Origin: CAYPHA01 sp964410215
Lineage (GTDB): Bacteria; Calditrichota; Calditrichia; Calditrichales; CAYPHA01
DNA length: 36,748 nucleotides
Assembly (NCBI GenBank): GCA_964410215.1
Contig: CAYPHA010000042.1
Coordinates: 1 to 36,748 of the forward strand
Direction: 5' to 3'
Both the position numbers and the translations under genes were made by a program. The notes under the pieces are model-generated. The model did no database searches. It was not told where the DNA came from and saw only the letters and a list, made by a program, of their open reading frames with translations. Below, one piece after another: positions 25,214 through 34,302 of the stretch. Within the stretch, counting starts at the first letter, position 1; the number at the start of each line of letters is the position of its first letter.

Positions 25214-26785
25214 ATGAATGATTGCCTGGAAACAGATGTACTTATTATCGGAAACGGTATCGCCGGCTCCACGGCGGCATTGCATCTGGCAGAAAATGGT
25301 CTCTCTGTAGTGGTTGTGACCCGCTCGGATGTTCCCGAAGAAACCAACACTTTTTATGCACAGGGCGGCATTATTTACCAGGGCCAGGAGGATTCGGCAA
25401 AACTTCTTAAAGAAGACATTATGCGTGCCGGTGCCGGGCACTGTTACCCCAAAGCCGTGGATATTCTGTCCAGGGATGGTCCCGCCCTGGTTCGGGATAT
25501 ACTGATGGATCGGGTCGGTATTGCCTTTGACCGTGATCAGAATAATGATCTGTCGCTTTTCTGTGAAGGCAGTCACTCCACATCCCGGATTCTGCATGCC
25601 ACCGACGTTACAGGGGAAGTGATTCAGAGAGGTTTCATCCGGGCACTTGTGGATCATCCCAACATTACGCTCTTTACAAACCATACGGCCGTGGACCTGC
25701 TCAGTCCGAACCATCATTCGATCGACAGGCTCTCTGTCTACAAGCCACTTTGCTGCGTCGGCGCCTACCTGCTCGACCAGCAGAACAACAGGGTTGTCCG
25801 CTGCCTGGCAAAAAAAACGATACTGGCCACGGGAGGTCTTGGTCAGATTTATCTGAGAACAACTAATCCGCCGGGTGCACGCGGTGACGGCATAGCCATG
25901 GCTTACCGCCTTGGCGCCCGTGTCATCAATAACGAATTTATCCAGTTCCATCCGACAGCCTTTTTTTACCGGCACGCGCCCCTGTTCCTGATTTCGGAGG
26001 CGGTTCGCGGCGCAGGTGCCCGGCTTGTTCACGCAGACGGTCGCCCCTTTATGCAGGAGTATGACCCGGAGTGGAAGGATCTCGCTCCCCGTGACGTAGT
26101 CTCCCGTTCCATGCACCAGGAAATGTTTCATAAAGACGTGGCAAACGTGTACCTGGATTTTAAATCCTATATCGCAGAGGATGTGATTAAAAGCAGTTTC
26201 CCCAATATCTACAAAAAATGTCTTCATTATGGGCTGGACGCGACGAAAGATCTCATCCCGGTGGTTCCCGCCGCCCATTATGCCTGTGGAGGTGTCTGGG
26301 TGGATAAATGGGGCCGGACAACGATAAAAGACCTCTATGCCGTTGGCGAAGTAGCGTGTACCGGTGTACACGGCGCCAACCGCCTGGCAAGCACTTCCCT
26401 GCTGGAAAGCCTGGTCTGGGGAAACCGGTCAGGACGCCATATCATCAAAGTAATCAGCAAAATGGCCGCGCCGGATGTTTCTTCCATTCCGCCATGGGAA
26501 GACGCCGGTGAGGACCAGCCCGATCCGGCGCTGATTGCCCAGGATATGAGTTCCATAAAACATATCATGTGGAATTATGTTGGTCTGATACGAAATATCA
26601 GACGGCTTAAACGGGCGCTTGCCGCATTGCGGAACCTCGAAAATGAAATCGAGCGGTTCTACAGGGTTGCCCGGGTAACGGACAGCCTGATCGGATTGCG
26701 CAACGCCGTCCGCACGGCAATTATCATTACGTCGGCCGCCTGGGAAAATAAACGAAGCATGGGATGCCATTACCGCGAAGACTGA
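25214..26785 (+). CDS. nadB: L-aspartate oxidase
   Basis: NadB oxidises L-aspartate to iminoaspartate for NadA, with FAD as cofactor and oxygen or fumarate as electron acceptor. The 523-residue protein is a succinate-dehydrogenase-like flavoprotein. Its Rossmann motif is IIGNGIAGSTAALHLAE (11-27). The substrate region is EGSHSTSRILHATDVTG (about 118), and the second FAD segment is ATGGLGQIYLRTTNPPGARGDGIAMA. HYACGGVWVD and GLHGANRLASTSLLE-type signatures (here GVHGANRLASTSLLES) mark the covalent-less FAD fold. A C-terminal helical bundle ends the protein. The order nadC-A-B and the tight spacing make co-expression very likely. A modest hairpin terminator follows. Confidence 0.96.
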   Translation: MNDCLETDVLIIGNGIAGSTAALHLAENGLSVVVVTRSDVPEETNTFYAQGGIIYQGQEDSAKLLKEDIMRAGAGHCYPKAVDILSRDGPALVRDILMDRVGIAFDRDQNNDLSLFCEGSHSTSRILHATDVTGEVIQRGFIRALVDHPNITLFTNHTAVDLLSPNHHSIDRLSVYKPLCCVGAYLLDQQNNRVVRCLAKKTILATGGLGQIYLRTTNPPGARGDGIAMAYRLGARVINNEFIQFHPTAFFYRHAPLFLISEAVRGAGARLVHADGRPFMQEYDPEWKDLAPRDVVSRSMHQEMFHKDVANVYLDFKSYIAEDVIKSSFPNIYKKCLHYGLDATKDLIPVVPAAHYACGGVWVDKWGRTTIKDLYAVGEVACTGVHGANRLASTSLLESLVWGNRSGRHIIKVISKMAAPDVSSIPPWEDAGEDQPDPALIAQDMSSIKHIMWNYVGLIRNIRRLKRALAALRNLENEIERFYRVARVTDSLIGLRNAVRTAIIITSAAWENKRSMGCHYRED

Positions 26786-26944
26786 CACCTAACAGGAATC
26801 ACATGTCCTGTCAATAATTTTCTAACAAAAAACGTGCATTTTCAGCCTCCGGAACATGCTCCGGAATAAAACCGGAAGACGGAAACATTTAAATCCGTTA
26901 AATCATATAACATCTTATAGCGATTCGCACAGATTTGATGACCT
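26786..26944 (+). terminator. Gap after nadB: weak terminator hairpin and a palindromic repeat
   Basis: Seven nucleotides after the nadB stop, ACAGGA (26792-26797) and TCCTGT (26806-26811) form a 6-bp stem followed by CAATAATTTTCT, a weak terminator. Further on, TCCGGA occurs twice (26848-26853 and 26860-26865) around ACATGC, forming a second hairpin or a pair of protein sites. The rest is AT-rich and should hold the promoter of the acylase-family gene at 26945. No small gene is visible. Confidence 0.42.
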
Positions 26945-29230
26945 ATGAATAAAAAATGGTTTCGTTTCATAAAAATCCTTCTTCTGATCATCATTGTGCC
27001 CATTTTTATATTTTCCTGCATGATGTATGTCCGTACATCCCCTGGTGAGAAAAACTTCAGGCAGCGCCTGGAAAGCTTTCCCACCGGTCCGCTTCCGCTG
27101 CAGGCCCCGGCGAACATCTACTGGGATGACCACATGATCCCGTTTATCGAGGCGGAAACGGATAAAGACGCCGTCTTTCTGCTGGGCATGGTCCATGCCC
27201 ACCTGCGTTTTGCCCAGATGAGCCTGTTTCGACGTGTGGTCCAGGGACGGCTGTCCGAAAGCGCGGGCCCCCTGGCGGCATCGGTCGATCATTCACTGCG
27301 CATTTTAGATTTCGGAAAGGCTGCAGAATCAATCGAGAAGAATCTGCCGGCGGAAACACGGCAATGGCTGCAAAATTACGTGCGTGGTATCAATTTCTAT
27401 CAGAAACAGATGACAGAATTGCCCACGGATTTTAAACTTCTGGATCTGGAAAAAGAGCCCTGGACCGTGCGTGATATTATTACCCTGGGAAGGCTGGTCG
27501 GCGCCGATGTAAGCTGGTTCACCTATTTTTCCTTCCTGAAACTGCGTAACCGCAGTTACTGGCCCGGATTATGGGAACGGCTGATTGACCTCGGCTTTCA
27601 GTCGAGCACCAGTTTTACAACCGGTCACTCAGAAATGTCTGCACTCTTCAATGGAGCGGCAAAGTCCGGCAGTAATGCCTTTGTTATCGGGCCGGAACGC
27701 ACATCCGACGGCGAAGCGATGATCGCCAGCGATCCCCACCTGGGCATCCAGTTACCCAACACCTGGCTGATCGCGGGAATCAAATCCCCGACCTATCATG
27801 TCGTTGGCTTCATGTTTCCCGGGATACCCATGGTGCTCATCGGACGCAATCCCGCTGTCGCCTGGGGTGGTACCAACATGCGCAGCGCCAGCAGCGATGT
27901 TTACCGGATCGATGAAACAGACGCCGCCCGTTTCTCCGAACGGGAAGAAGTGATACACATCCGGTGGTGGCCCGACCGTACGATCACGGTACGGGATTCC
28001 GAACTCGGCCCTATCCTCTCGGATATGCCTCTGATCGACGGCGTCGAGGAGGGCGAAACGCTGGCCCTGAAATGGGTTGGCCACCAGGTTTCCGATGAGT
28101 TCAGCACCTTTCTCAAGGTCAACCGTTCAACAGACTGGCCTTCCTTTAAAAATGCCTTTAACAGTTATGCCGTATCCGGCCAGAACTTTCTCTATGCCGA
28201 CACAGCCGGGAATATCGGCCAGGTCCTGGCTGTCCGCGCGCCGATCAGGCCCTATAACCGGCCTTCCGGACTGGTGATCAGCAGGGAAAACCAGTGGCAG
28301 GGATACCTTAACCCGGATGAGCTGCCGGCCGCACTGAATCCGGAAAGCGGATTCATCGTGTCGGCAAATAACCGGCCTGCCATTACGGAACCACCCGTCG
28401 GTTACTTTTTCTCATCCAATGACCGTGTCGACCGGATTTCCCGTATGATCAGCGAAAAACCGATGATTTCATTCCAGGACATTCGGGAGATTCAACAGGA
28501 TGTGGTGGTTCCCTCCGCTATTGTATTGAAAGAGCTTCTGCTCAGTAAAATTGAGGAATTCGGCCTGGATACCAGGCCAGATGCAGATCTTCGTCATTTT
28601 CTCACTATGTTAACAATGTGGGATGGTGCATATACAAAGGAATCCCAAGGGCCGTTGGCATTTCAATTATTCCTGTTTCATTTTATCAGGGACTATTACA
28701 GCGTTCGTTACGACGATGACATTGTCCGTTACCTGTCCTCGGCCGACAATGCCAACCACCTCATTGCAGAGGACATCCGGTCTGAAACGAGCGGCATGGT
28801 GGAAAAAAGCTTCCGGACGGCTCTTCCCGATGCCGTGTATGCAATGAAAAGATATGAAAACTGGGGCGACATGCACCGTCTGCAATTAAAACATATTCTT
28901 GGCAACATACCGGTTCTGGGCAGGCGTTTTCAGTTCTGCGACCTCCCCGCTGACGGTTCCGTGAACAGCGTGATGAAAACCGCTCATGCCGTCACCGATG
29001 AAAAGCACGGCACCTTCTACGGGGCAAACGCCCGTTACGTATCCCGTATGAAAGATATGGATGAAAATTATTTTGTACTGCTTGGCGGGCAGGATGGCTG
29101 GCTCGGCAGCGATTATTTCCTCGACCATGTCCCCCTCTGGAACAGTGGTGCGTATATCCGGATCCCCCTGCGGCTGAATGAGATCCGCAAATCATTTTCA
29201 ACACATCTGCGTCTGGTGCCGGAAAGATGA
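26945..29230 (+). CDS. Penicillin-acylase-family (Ntn) hydrolase, membrane-anchored or lipoprotein
   Basis: This family cleaves amide bonds of side-chain acyl groups (penicillins, acyl-homoserine lactones and others). The precursor of 761 residues self-cuts before a Ser that becomes the N-terminal nucleophile. Here it is probably S243 in KSGSNAFVIGPERT, with SDPHLGIQLPNTW and NPAVAWGGTNMRSASSDVY following as in the family. A hydrophobic N-terminus (about 8-27) ends in FSC at 25, so it is either a signal anchor or a lipoprotein. The true substrate is not shown; the antibiotic-related name should not be read literally. It overlaps the following alpha/beta hydrolase gene by 4 nt (ATGA). Confidence 0.88.
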   Translation: MNKKWFRFIKILLLIIIVPIFIFSCMMYVRTSPGEKNFRQRLESFPTGPLPLQAPANIYWDDHMIPFIEAETDKDAVFLLGMVHAHLRFAQMSLFRRVVQGRLSESAGPLAASVDHSLRILDFGKAAESIEKNLPAETRQWLQNYVRGINFYQKQMTELPTDFKLLDLEKEPWTVRDIITLGRLVGADVSWFTYFSFLKLRNRSYWPGLWERLIDLGFQSSTSFTTGHSEMSALFNGAAKSGSNAFVIGPERTSDGEAMIASDPHLGIQLPNTWLIAGIKSPTYHVVGFMFPGIPMVLIGRNPAVAWGGTNMRSASSDVYRIDETDAARFSEREEVIHIRWWPDRTITVRDSELGPILSDMPLIDGVEEGETLALKWVGHQVSDEFSTFLKVNRSTDWPSFKNAFNSYAVSGQNFLYADTAGNIGQVLAVRAPIRPYNRPSGLVISRENQWQGYLNPDELPAALNPESGFIVSANNRPAITEPPVGYFFSSNDRVDRISRMISEKPMISFQDIREIQQDVVVPSAIVLKELLLSKIEEFGLDTRPDADLRHFLTMLTMWDGAYTKESQGPLAFQLFLFHFIRDYYSVRYDDDIVRYLSSADNANHLIAEDIRSETSGMVEKSFRTALPDAVYAMKRYENWGDMHRLQLKHILGNIPVLGRRFQFCDLPADGSVNSVMKTAHAVTDEKHGTFYGANARYVSRMKDMDENYFVLLGGQDGWLGSDYFLDHVPLWNSGAYIRIPLRLNEIRKSFSTHLRLVPER

Positions 29231-30150
29231 TGAACGCCCCATCCATTTATGAAGCTTCCATTTCTCTGGAAGACGGACGTAAACTGGGTTATGCCCGGTT
29301 CGGTGATCCCGATGGTTTCCCGGTTCTTTTTTTTCACGGCATTCCCGGATCACGGCTGCAGCGTCCGATGGATATCCGCTTTCTCGCTGAATTATCGCTC
29401 TGCCTGTACTGTGTGGAACGCCCCGGTATCGGTTTATCGACCGCTCAGCCGGGTCGCTCCATCGATGACTGGAACAGGGATATGGAAGAATTCTGTAACA
29501 TTTTGCAGATAAAGAATTTCGCTGTCATCGGCATTTCCGGCGGCTCACCCTACGCTGCAGCCGTGGCAGGACACTTTAAGGAACGGATAAAGAGCCTGAC
29601 CATCATCAGCGGCACGGCGCCCTTATCCGAGTCAGCGCATTTTAAGGAGCTCCCTTTGCGGATGCGTATTCTTTTCACCCTGGTCCGCCGGGCCCCGTAT
29701 TTTTCAGCATCCCTGACAACAGGCGTCCTGCGGCTGGTTGACAACAGAATCGACCGGCTGTTCCCGCTGCTGTTAACCCACCTTCCTTCTTCCGATAAAA
29801 AGCTGTTAAAAGACCCGGAAGTGGTCACTTTTTTTAAAGATGATGTGCTGCAGGCTTTCCGTTCCGGCAGCATGGCGGTGATAGAAGAACTACGCGTGCT
29901 GATGTCACGCTGGCCTGTGCTGCCTGAAGAAATTCGCCACAATGTGCACATCTGGCATGGAAATGAAGATACCATATTACCATTGTCCCTGGCCAGGGCA
30001 CTCATTCGGCGTATACCCCGTGTTACCGCGCATCTTCTCCCCGGGAAAGGTCATTTTTTCGCCCTTGAAAACGCCGGGCGGATTTTCCGTTATATCAGTG
30101 AAGACGTGAACATGCAAAAAAAATCCCCCGGCCCGAAGGCCGGAGGATAA
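29227..30150 (+). CDS. Alpha/beta-hydrolase
   Basis: The 307-residue protein is an alpha/beta-hydrolase of the general esterase/lipase/epoxide-hydrolase group. It has HGIPGSRLQRP (38-48, oxyanion loop), nucleophile S104 in GISGGSPYAAAVA, the acid in HGNEDTILPL (Asp about 247) and the base in PGKGHFFALEN (His about 278). A cap domain fills about residues 120-215. The substrate cannot be predicted. It is translationally coupled to the acylase-family gene (4-nt overlap), which suggests a joint two-step hydrolysis. Its last 12 codons (MQKKSPGPKAGG) are also the antisense terminator of the convergent subtilase gene. Confidence 0.88.
   Translation: MMNAPSIYEASISLEDGRKLGYARFGDPDGFPVLFFHGIPGSRLQRPMDIRFLAELSLCLYCVERPGIGLSTAQPGRSIDDWNRDMEEFCNILQIKNFAVIGISGGSPYAAAVAGHFKERIKSLTIISGTAPLSESAHFKELPLRMRILFTLVRRAPYFSASLTTGVLRLVDNRIDRLFPLLLTHLPSSDKKLLKDPEVVTFFKDDVLQAFRSGSMAVIEELRVLMSRWPVLPEEIRHNVHIWHGNEDTILPLSLARALIRRIPRVTAHLLPGKGHFFALENAGRIFRYISEDVNMQKKSPGPKAGG
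30116..30147 (-). terminator. Rho-independent terminator of the subtilase gene, inside the opposing coding end
   Basis: On the minus strand the stem GGCC-rich CCGGCC / GGCCGG (30138-30143 and 30128-30133, loop of 4 nt) is extended by three more pairs around one mismatch. It is followed by eight U (30116-30123). It lies 38 bp after the subtilase stop at 30185 and falls within the last codons of the alpha/beta-hydrolase gene. On the plus strand it would have no U-run after the stem, so it serves the minus strand. Confidence 0.85.
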
Positions 30151-30184
30151 GAGTGATGGTGTAACTCTTTATCATTGTCAAGGG

Positions 30185-33121
30185 CTACTTCAGGAGCAAT
30201 ATCTTCTTTATTAATGTGTGCTTATTATCCACGTTAATATGGTAGAAATAGAAACCGGAGCTTACGGAATGTCCCATATGGTCATCGGCATTCCATTTAA
30301 CGGAATAAAGCCCACCGGCAACATCCTCGTTGAACAGGGTGCGCACCCGTTGTCCCAGCACATTGTAAATATCCACCTTCACATGGCTGTTCTCCGGTGC
30401 CAGGAAGTGGATAGTCGTTGTGGGATTGAACGGATTCGGTGCATTATAGGCGACTTTGAGATCCATTTCTGCTTCAATGTCCTCGATGCTTACATCGGTA
30501 ACCTCAACGGCGGCAGAAGTGCCATCGCTCGTGCCACAGGTCACCACATTGGCATTTTCATCGTAAGTCCAGCCGGATTTGGAAACGTCTTCCACGCAAA
30601 AGGTGAATTCCCCATCACCGATAATCCAGTTGGAAACCGCAGTAGCCCATCCGTCGCTGTTCGTTGTCACCTGGTCTGCGTCCGATGCACTGCCGCTCCA
30701 GCTGCCACGGACCGTTGCATTGGACACCGCTGATCCGGAAGCATCCACGATGCGAATCTGTGCCGAAGCACGTGTTATTATAAACCGCTGTTGTTTGGAT
30801 ACATTAATTTCCGAAACATGCATCGCATTCTGGGATGGTTCGGAAACGGTGATATAATCCGTTTTCGTTTCCGTGTCGGAACCAAAGGCATTGGTCACCG
30901 TCAGGCTTACCGTGTATGTTCCCGGGTCGGCATATTCATGCACCGGATTCTGAGTGGAGGCACTGTTACCATCGCCAAAATTCCAGCTCCAGGTTGTGGG
31001 ATTATTCGTGGACGCATCGGAGAAGGTTACGGTCAGGGGTGCGGTACCCGCCGTCGGTGAGCCTGAAAATGCAGCCAGCGGAGCTTCACCGGGTGGCTCA
31101 TTCACGACCACATAATCCACCTTCGTTTCCGTGTCTGAATCACAACTGTTGGATACAGTCAGCGAAACGGTATAGGTGCCGGGACTCGTATATTCATGTG
31201 TTGGATTCTGCTGAGAAGAGCTGCCACCGTCTCCGAAATCCCAGGACCAGGAGTCCGCCTCACCGGAGGATTGATCTGTAAAAGCGACCGAAAGCGGAGC
31301 GTCCCCGGTAAGCGGTGTGCCGGCAAAGTCAGCGCCGACCGGATCCAGAACGGCAATGTAATCGGTTTTTGTCTCCGTATCCTGGCCACCGGGACCTGTG
31401 ACCGTCAGGCTTACCGTATAGGTACCGGATGTCGTATAATCGTGCGTCGGATTCTGCAGCGAGGAGACGCTGCCGTCACCGAAGTCCCAGGACCAGTCCG
31501 TAATCTCACCGGTTGAGGCGTCACTGAAATTAACGGTAAGCGGATTACAGCCCTCCCGGGTATCCGACGAGAATTGAGCGTTCGGTGCAACAGGCCCGCC
31601 GCCGGTATTAACGGCATTGAAGACATTTACGCGGCCCACACCCAGTTTACCCTGGTAATTGGCATTTCCGGGTTCACCGTATATATCATCTACCGTATCA
31701 TACAACTGCTGCTGAACCTGCGAGGCCGTCCAGGTTGGATTCTGTGACCAGATCATCGCTGCCACGCCTGCCGCCATCGGAGAAGCCATGGATGTACCGC
31801 TCAGTGAAGCGATCACATCGGCATCCGGATTCGTATGATCATGGTACGTACTCAGAATATTATCTCCCGGGGCGGAAATATCGACCCAGGTACCGTATGA
31901 TGAAAAATCAGCTTTGGCATCATTGGCATCGGTCGCTGCCACAGAGATAATATCGGAGCGGGCGGTCATGTAATCTGTGTTTTCATTATCGCTGTTTCCG
32001 GCTGATTTAAAGATCAGTCCGCCACCGGCCAGGAAATAATCGATAGCATCACCGAGCCCCCCGCTGTTGGAAGATCCCCAGGAACAGGAAGCGATTTTTG
32101 CCCCGTTATCAGCCGCGTAATAGAAAGCATCCGCGGCAAAACCCATATCCACATAACCGACTTCAAATATGAAATAGCGTCCCGACCATCCGATGCGCAA
32201 TCCCATAACTTTCACGCCGTTACCGGTAACGGACTGGGAACCGTTCTCCCAACCTCCGGCCACCGAAGCTACTGCGTACCCATTATTATTAATTGCGGCT
32301 ACGGTTCCCGAAGTGTGCGTGCCATGACCATTGAAATCCCGGGGATCATTGTCCGGCGTGTCAGCATCCTCTCCGGAAATACCGCTTTTGTTATCCACAA
32401 AATCCCAGCCGATCCAGTCATCGATATATCCGTTGCCATCGTCATCGACATTAGGGGTCCCGTTAAGCTCGGACGGATTCGTCCACATGTTTCCCCTGGC
32501 AGCGGATACATTATCCGGCGAGGCGTCGGCACCGCCAAGATCCTTATGATAATAACGCACACCCGTATCCAGAATCGCAACAATAATATTTTCATTTCCC
32601 GTCTGAATATCCCATGCTTCAGGTGCGTCGATATCATGATCATTGGGCTGTGAAATCCAGTACTGATCGGCAATATTCGGATCATTCGCCGTGGCTTGTA
32701 TGGTGTGGATCCCAATAGGTTCCACATTCACAATGCCATTAATGTTTTTATATTCCGAAACAGCCTGAACGACATCGATTTTATCGTTAAAATCGATGCG
32801 GAACCAGGCTTTGGGATCAATTACACGCCCCTGGTAGGTCCTTGTGGCAAGGTCCGGATACTTCTGCAAAATCCTGATGACCCGGTACGCTACATTGAGC
32901 CTGTCCAGAGGTGCAATACCGGTAACAGTTCTGTTATTTCGAAGGGATATTTTTATTTTTTCTATCAACTGCCTGTCAAATTTTACGAGAATCGAGGTTT
33001 CGGAATACCCGATAAAGGAAGGGATCTCATCGTTAAATTCCTTATTTATCACTCTGAGATCGGATGCAAGAAGATTTGACGCCATAAAAATAACAGCGAG
33101 GAATGTAAACAGATTACGCAT
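30185..33121 (-). CDS. Secreted subtilisin-like protease with three PKD domains and a T9SS-type sorting domain
   Basis: The 978-residue protein has a signal peptide (about 1-19) and an N-terminal propeptide (about 30-140). An S8 catalytic domain follows, with D185 in AILDTGV, H266 in NGHGTHTSG, N376 in SAGNS and S444 in GTSMASPMAAG. A DDDGNGYIDD segment (226-235) looks like a calcium loop. Three PKD domains (about 513-594, 597-677 and 685-762) each carry SWxFGDG and YTVSLTVT. A further Ig-like domain (about 770-880) contains WTYDENANV. The C-terminus has APNPFNPTTTIHF and YDIYNVLGQRV-like FlgD/T9SS type A features, ending KKILLLK. It should be secreted and anchored or released by a type IX system, which is not encoded here. 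AAGGAG precedes the start. Confidence 0.93.
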   Translation of the reverse strand: MRNLFTFLAVIFMASNLLASDLRVINKEFNDEIPSFIGYSETSILVKFDRQLIEKIKISLRNNRTVTGIAPLDRLNVAYRVIRILQKYPDLATRTYQGRVIDPKAWFRIDFNDKIDVVQAVSEYKNINGIVNVEPIGIHTIQATANDPNIADQYWISQPNDHDIDAPEAWDIQTGNENIIVAILDTGVRYYHKDLGGADASPDNVSAARGNMWTNPSELNGTPNVDDDGNGYIDDWIGWDFVDNKSGISGEDADTPDNDPRDFNGHGTHTSGTVAAINNNGYAVASVAGGWENGSQSVTGNGVKVMGLRIGWSGRYFIFEVGYVDMGFAADAFYYAADNGAKIASCSWGSSNSGGLGDAIDYFLAGGGLIFKSAGNSDNENTDYMTARSDIISVAATDANDAKADFSSYGTWVDISAPGDNILSTYHDHTNPDADVIASLSGTSMASPMAAGVAAMIWSQNPTWTASQVQQQLYDTVDDIYGEPGNANYQGKLGVGRVNVFNAVNTGGGPVAPNAQFSSDTREGCNPLTVNFSDASTGEITDWSWDFGDGSVSSLQNPTHDYTTSGTYTVSLTVTGPGGQDTETKTDYIAVLDPVGADFAGTPLTGDAPLSVAFTDQSSGEADSWSWDFGDGGSSSQQNPTHEYTSPGTYTVSLTVSNSCDSDTETKVDYVVVNEPPGEAPLAAFSGSPTAGTAPLTVTFSDASTNNPTTWSWNFGDGNSASTQNPVHEYADPGTYTVSLTVTNAFGSDTETKTDYITVSEPSQNAMHVSEINVSKQQRFIITRASAQIRIVDASGSAVSNATVRGSWSGSASDADQVTTNSDGWATAVSNWIIGDGEFTFCVEDVSKSGWTYDENANVVTCGTSDGTSAAVEVTDVSIEDIEAEMDLKVAYNAPNPFNPTTTIHFLAPENSHVKVDIYNVLGQRVRTLFNEDVAGGLYSVKWNADDHMGHSVSSGFYFYHINVDNKHTLIKKILLLK

Positions 33122-33306
33122 AAAAGCTCCTTAATTTAAAGTGTATGAACGGCTTAACAGATAAAAGGTATGGTTAAAGGGCCAGCCTCCTTTCATAAAA
33201 CAATTGTCTGTGGAGTATACATATAAAGAATGGAATTGTCGTTAAGATAAGAATAAACGTATTACGTTTAAAGAATATTTCAGGAATTTTATCCAGGAAT
33301 AAAAAT
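33122..33306 (-). promoter_or_regulatory. Subtilase upstream region with a 17-bp palindrome
   Basis: This 185-bp AT-rich gap precedes the subtilase gene (leftward). At 33254-33270, TAAACGT-ATT-ACGTTTA has perfect 7-bp arms and looks like a regulator site 133 nt before the start. CAGGAA occurs three times (33281, 33294 and 33308; spacing 13-14), the last within the end of the HD-GYP gene. No U-run follows the palindrome, so it is not a terminator. No gene is visible. Confidence 0.4.
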
Positions 33307-34299
33307 TCAGGAAACGGCTTGTTTCAGCTTGTTATCAGCCTCATCCTGGACAACCTGCACGAAGATGTCGACCAGTTCGGGATCGAATTGACGGCCGGAA
33401 TGCATGGCAATCTCTTCAAGGGCGATTTCGGAGGGTTGCCTGGCACGATAGGTTCTCTGGGATATGATGGCTTCATAGGCATCCACGATAGCCAGGATAC
33501 GGGCCAGCAGTGGAATAGCATCGCCCTGGAGACCGTCAGGATAGCCTTTACCGTCATATCTTTCATGATGATGACGTATAACCGAAGCGACCTCGGTCAG
33601 CTCATCGATTTCCGCGACAATCCGGCTCCCGATGACCGTATGCTCTTTGGCGGTCCGGTATTCCATCTTCAGGAGTGAACCCGACTTATGCAGAATTTTG
33701 TCGGGCATGCCGATTTTTCCGATATCATGGAGAATGGCGGACAGATGCAGTGTAAACAGATCTTCCTTATTCAGCCCCAATGCCTCGCCCATCCGTTTTG
33801 CCCAGTTTGCAACCCGTTGCGAATGTCCCGACGTATAACGGTCTTTCGCTTCCAGTGCGGTAATCAGGGCCTTGATCGTTTTCAGCATAATGGAACCGTT
33901 GTCAATAAAATTACGCTCCTTATTCAGCTTCTTCCGTTCCAGGTTTCGCTCGATAATCATGGGCAGGTTCTGCAAATTAAAGGGCCGGGTCAGATAATCG
34001 CTTGCGCCATTTGTCAGGGCGTCTTTTAAAAGCTCCACATTGTTTGACCCGGTCAGCGCGACAAAGGGTGTGGTGATGATATATTCCTGCAGGGTTTCAA
34101 GCAGATCGAGACCGGAACCGTCCGGCATCACGATATCACACAGGATAATATCGAAACTGTCACGTTTGAGCATGTCCCTGGCAGCCTGGATACTACAGGC
34201 ACAGTGGTATTCGTATCCGTTCTTATCCAGCACTTCGCATATGGATTCAAACGTTTCGGTTTTGTCCTCGACGACAAGGACTTTTCTGTTATACATCAT
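33307..34299 (-). CDS. Response regulator with HD-GYP phosphodiesterase domain
   Basis: This 330-residue protein should break down cyclic di-GMP in response to phosphorylation. The receiver domain (about 5-120) has E11-D12 and phospho-acceptor D55 in CDIVMPDG. The usual Lys in YLxKPF is Arg here (DYLTRPF, R105). The HD-GYP domain (about 140-320) has GHSQRV (158-163), the metal pair HD at 191-192 in HDIGKIG, HHHERYDGKGYPDGL (243-257) with the GYP signature, and DAYEA. All metal-binding positions are present. The start is ATG 34299 or the adjacent ATG 34296. It lies 3 nt after the glutaryl-CoA dehydrogenase stop, so the two share a transcript. It is the counterpart of the GGDEF protein at 3683. 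Confidence 0.93.
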   Translation of the reverse strand: MMYNRKVLVVEDKTETFESICEVLDKNGYEYHCACSIQAARDMLKRDSFDIILCDIVMPDGSGLDLLETLQEYIITTPFVALTGSNNVELLKDALTNGASDYLTRPFNLQNLPMIIERNLERKKLNKERNFIDNGSIMLKTIKALITALEAKDRYTSGHSQRVANWAKRMGEALGLNKEDLFTLHLSAILHDIGKIGMPDKILHKSGSLLKMEYRTAKEHTVIGSRIVAEIDELTEVASVIRHHHERYDGKGYPDGLQGDAIPLLARILAIVDAYEAIISQRTYRARQPSEIALEEIAMHSGRQFDPELVDIFVQVVQDEADNKLKQAVS

Positions 34300-34302
34300 A
34301 AT

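Noticed and set aside
30800..31560. Repeated segments that might be a DNA repeat array or CRISPR
   Set aside because: They are the three PKD protein domains of the subtilase, which differ at the DNA level and lack regular spacers.
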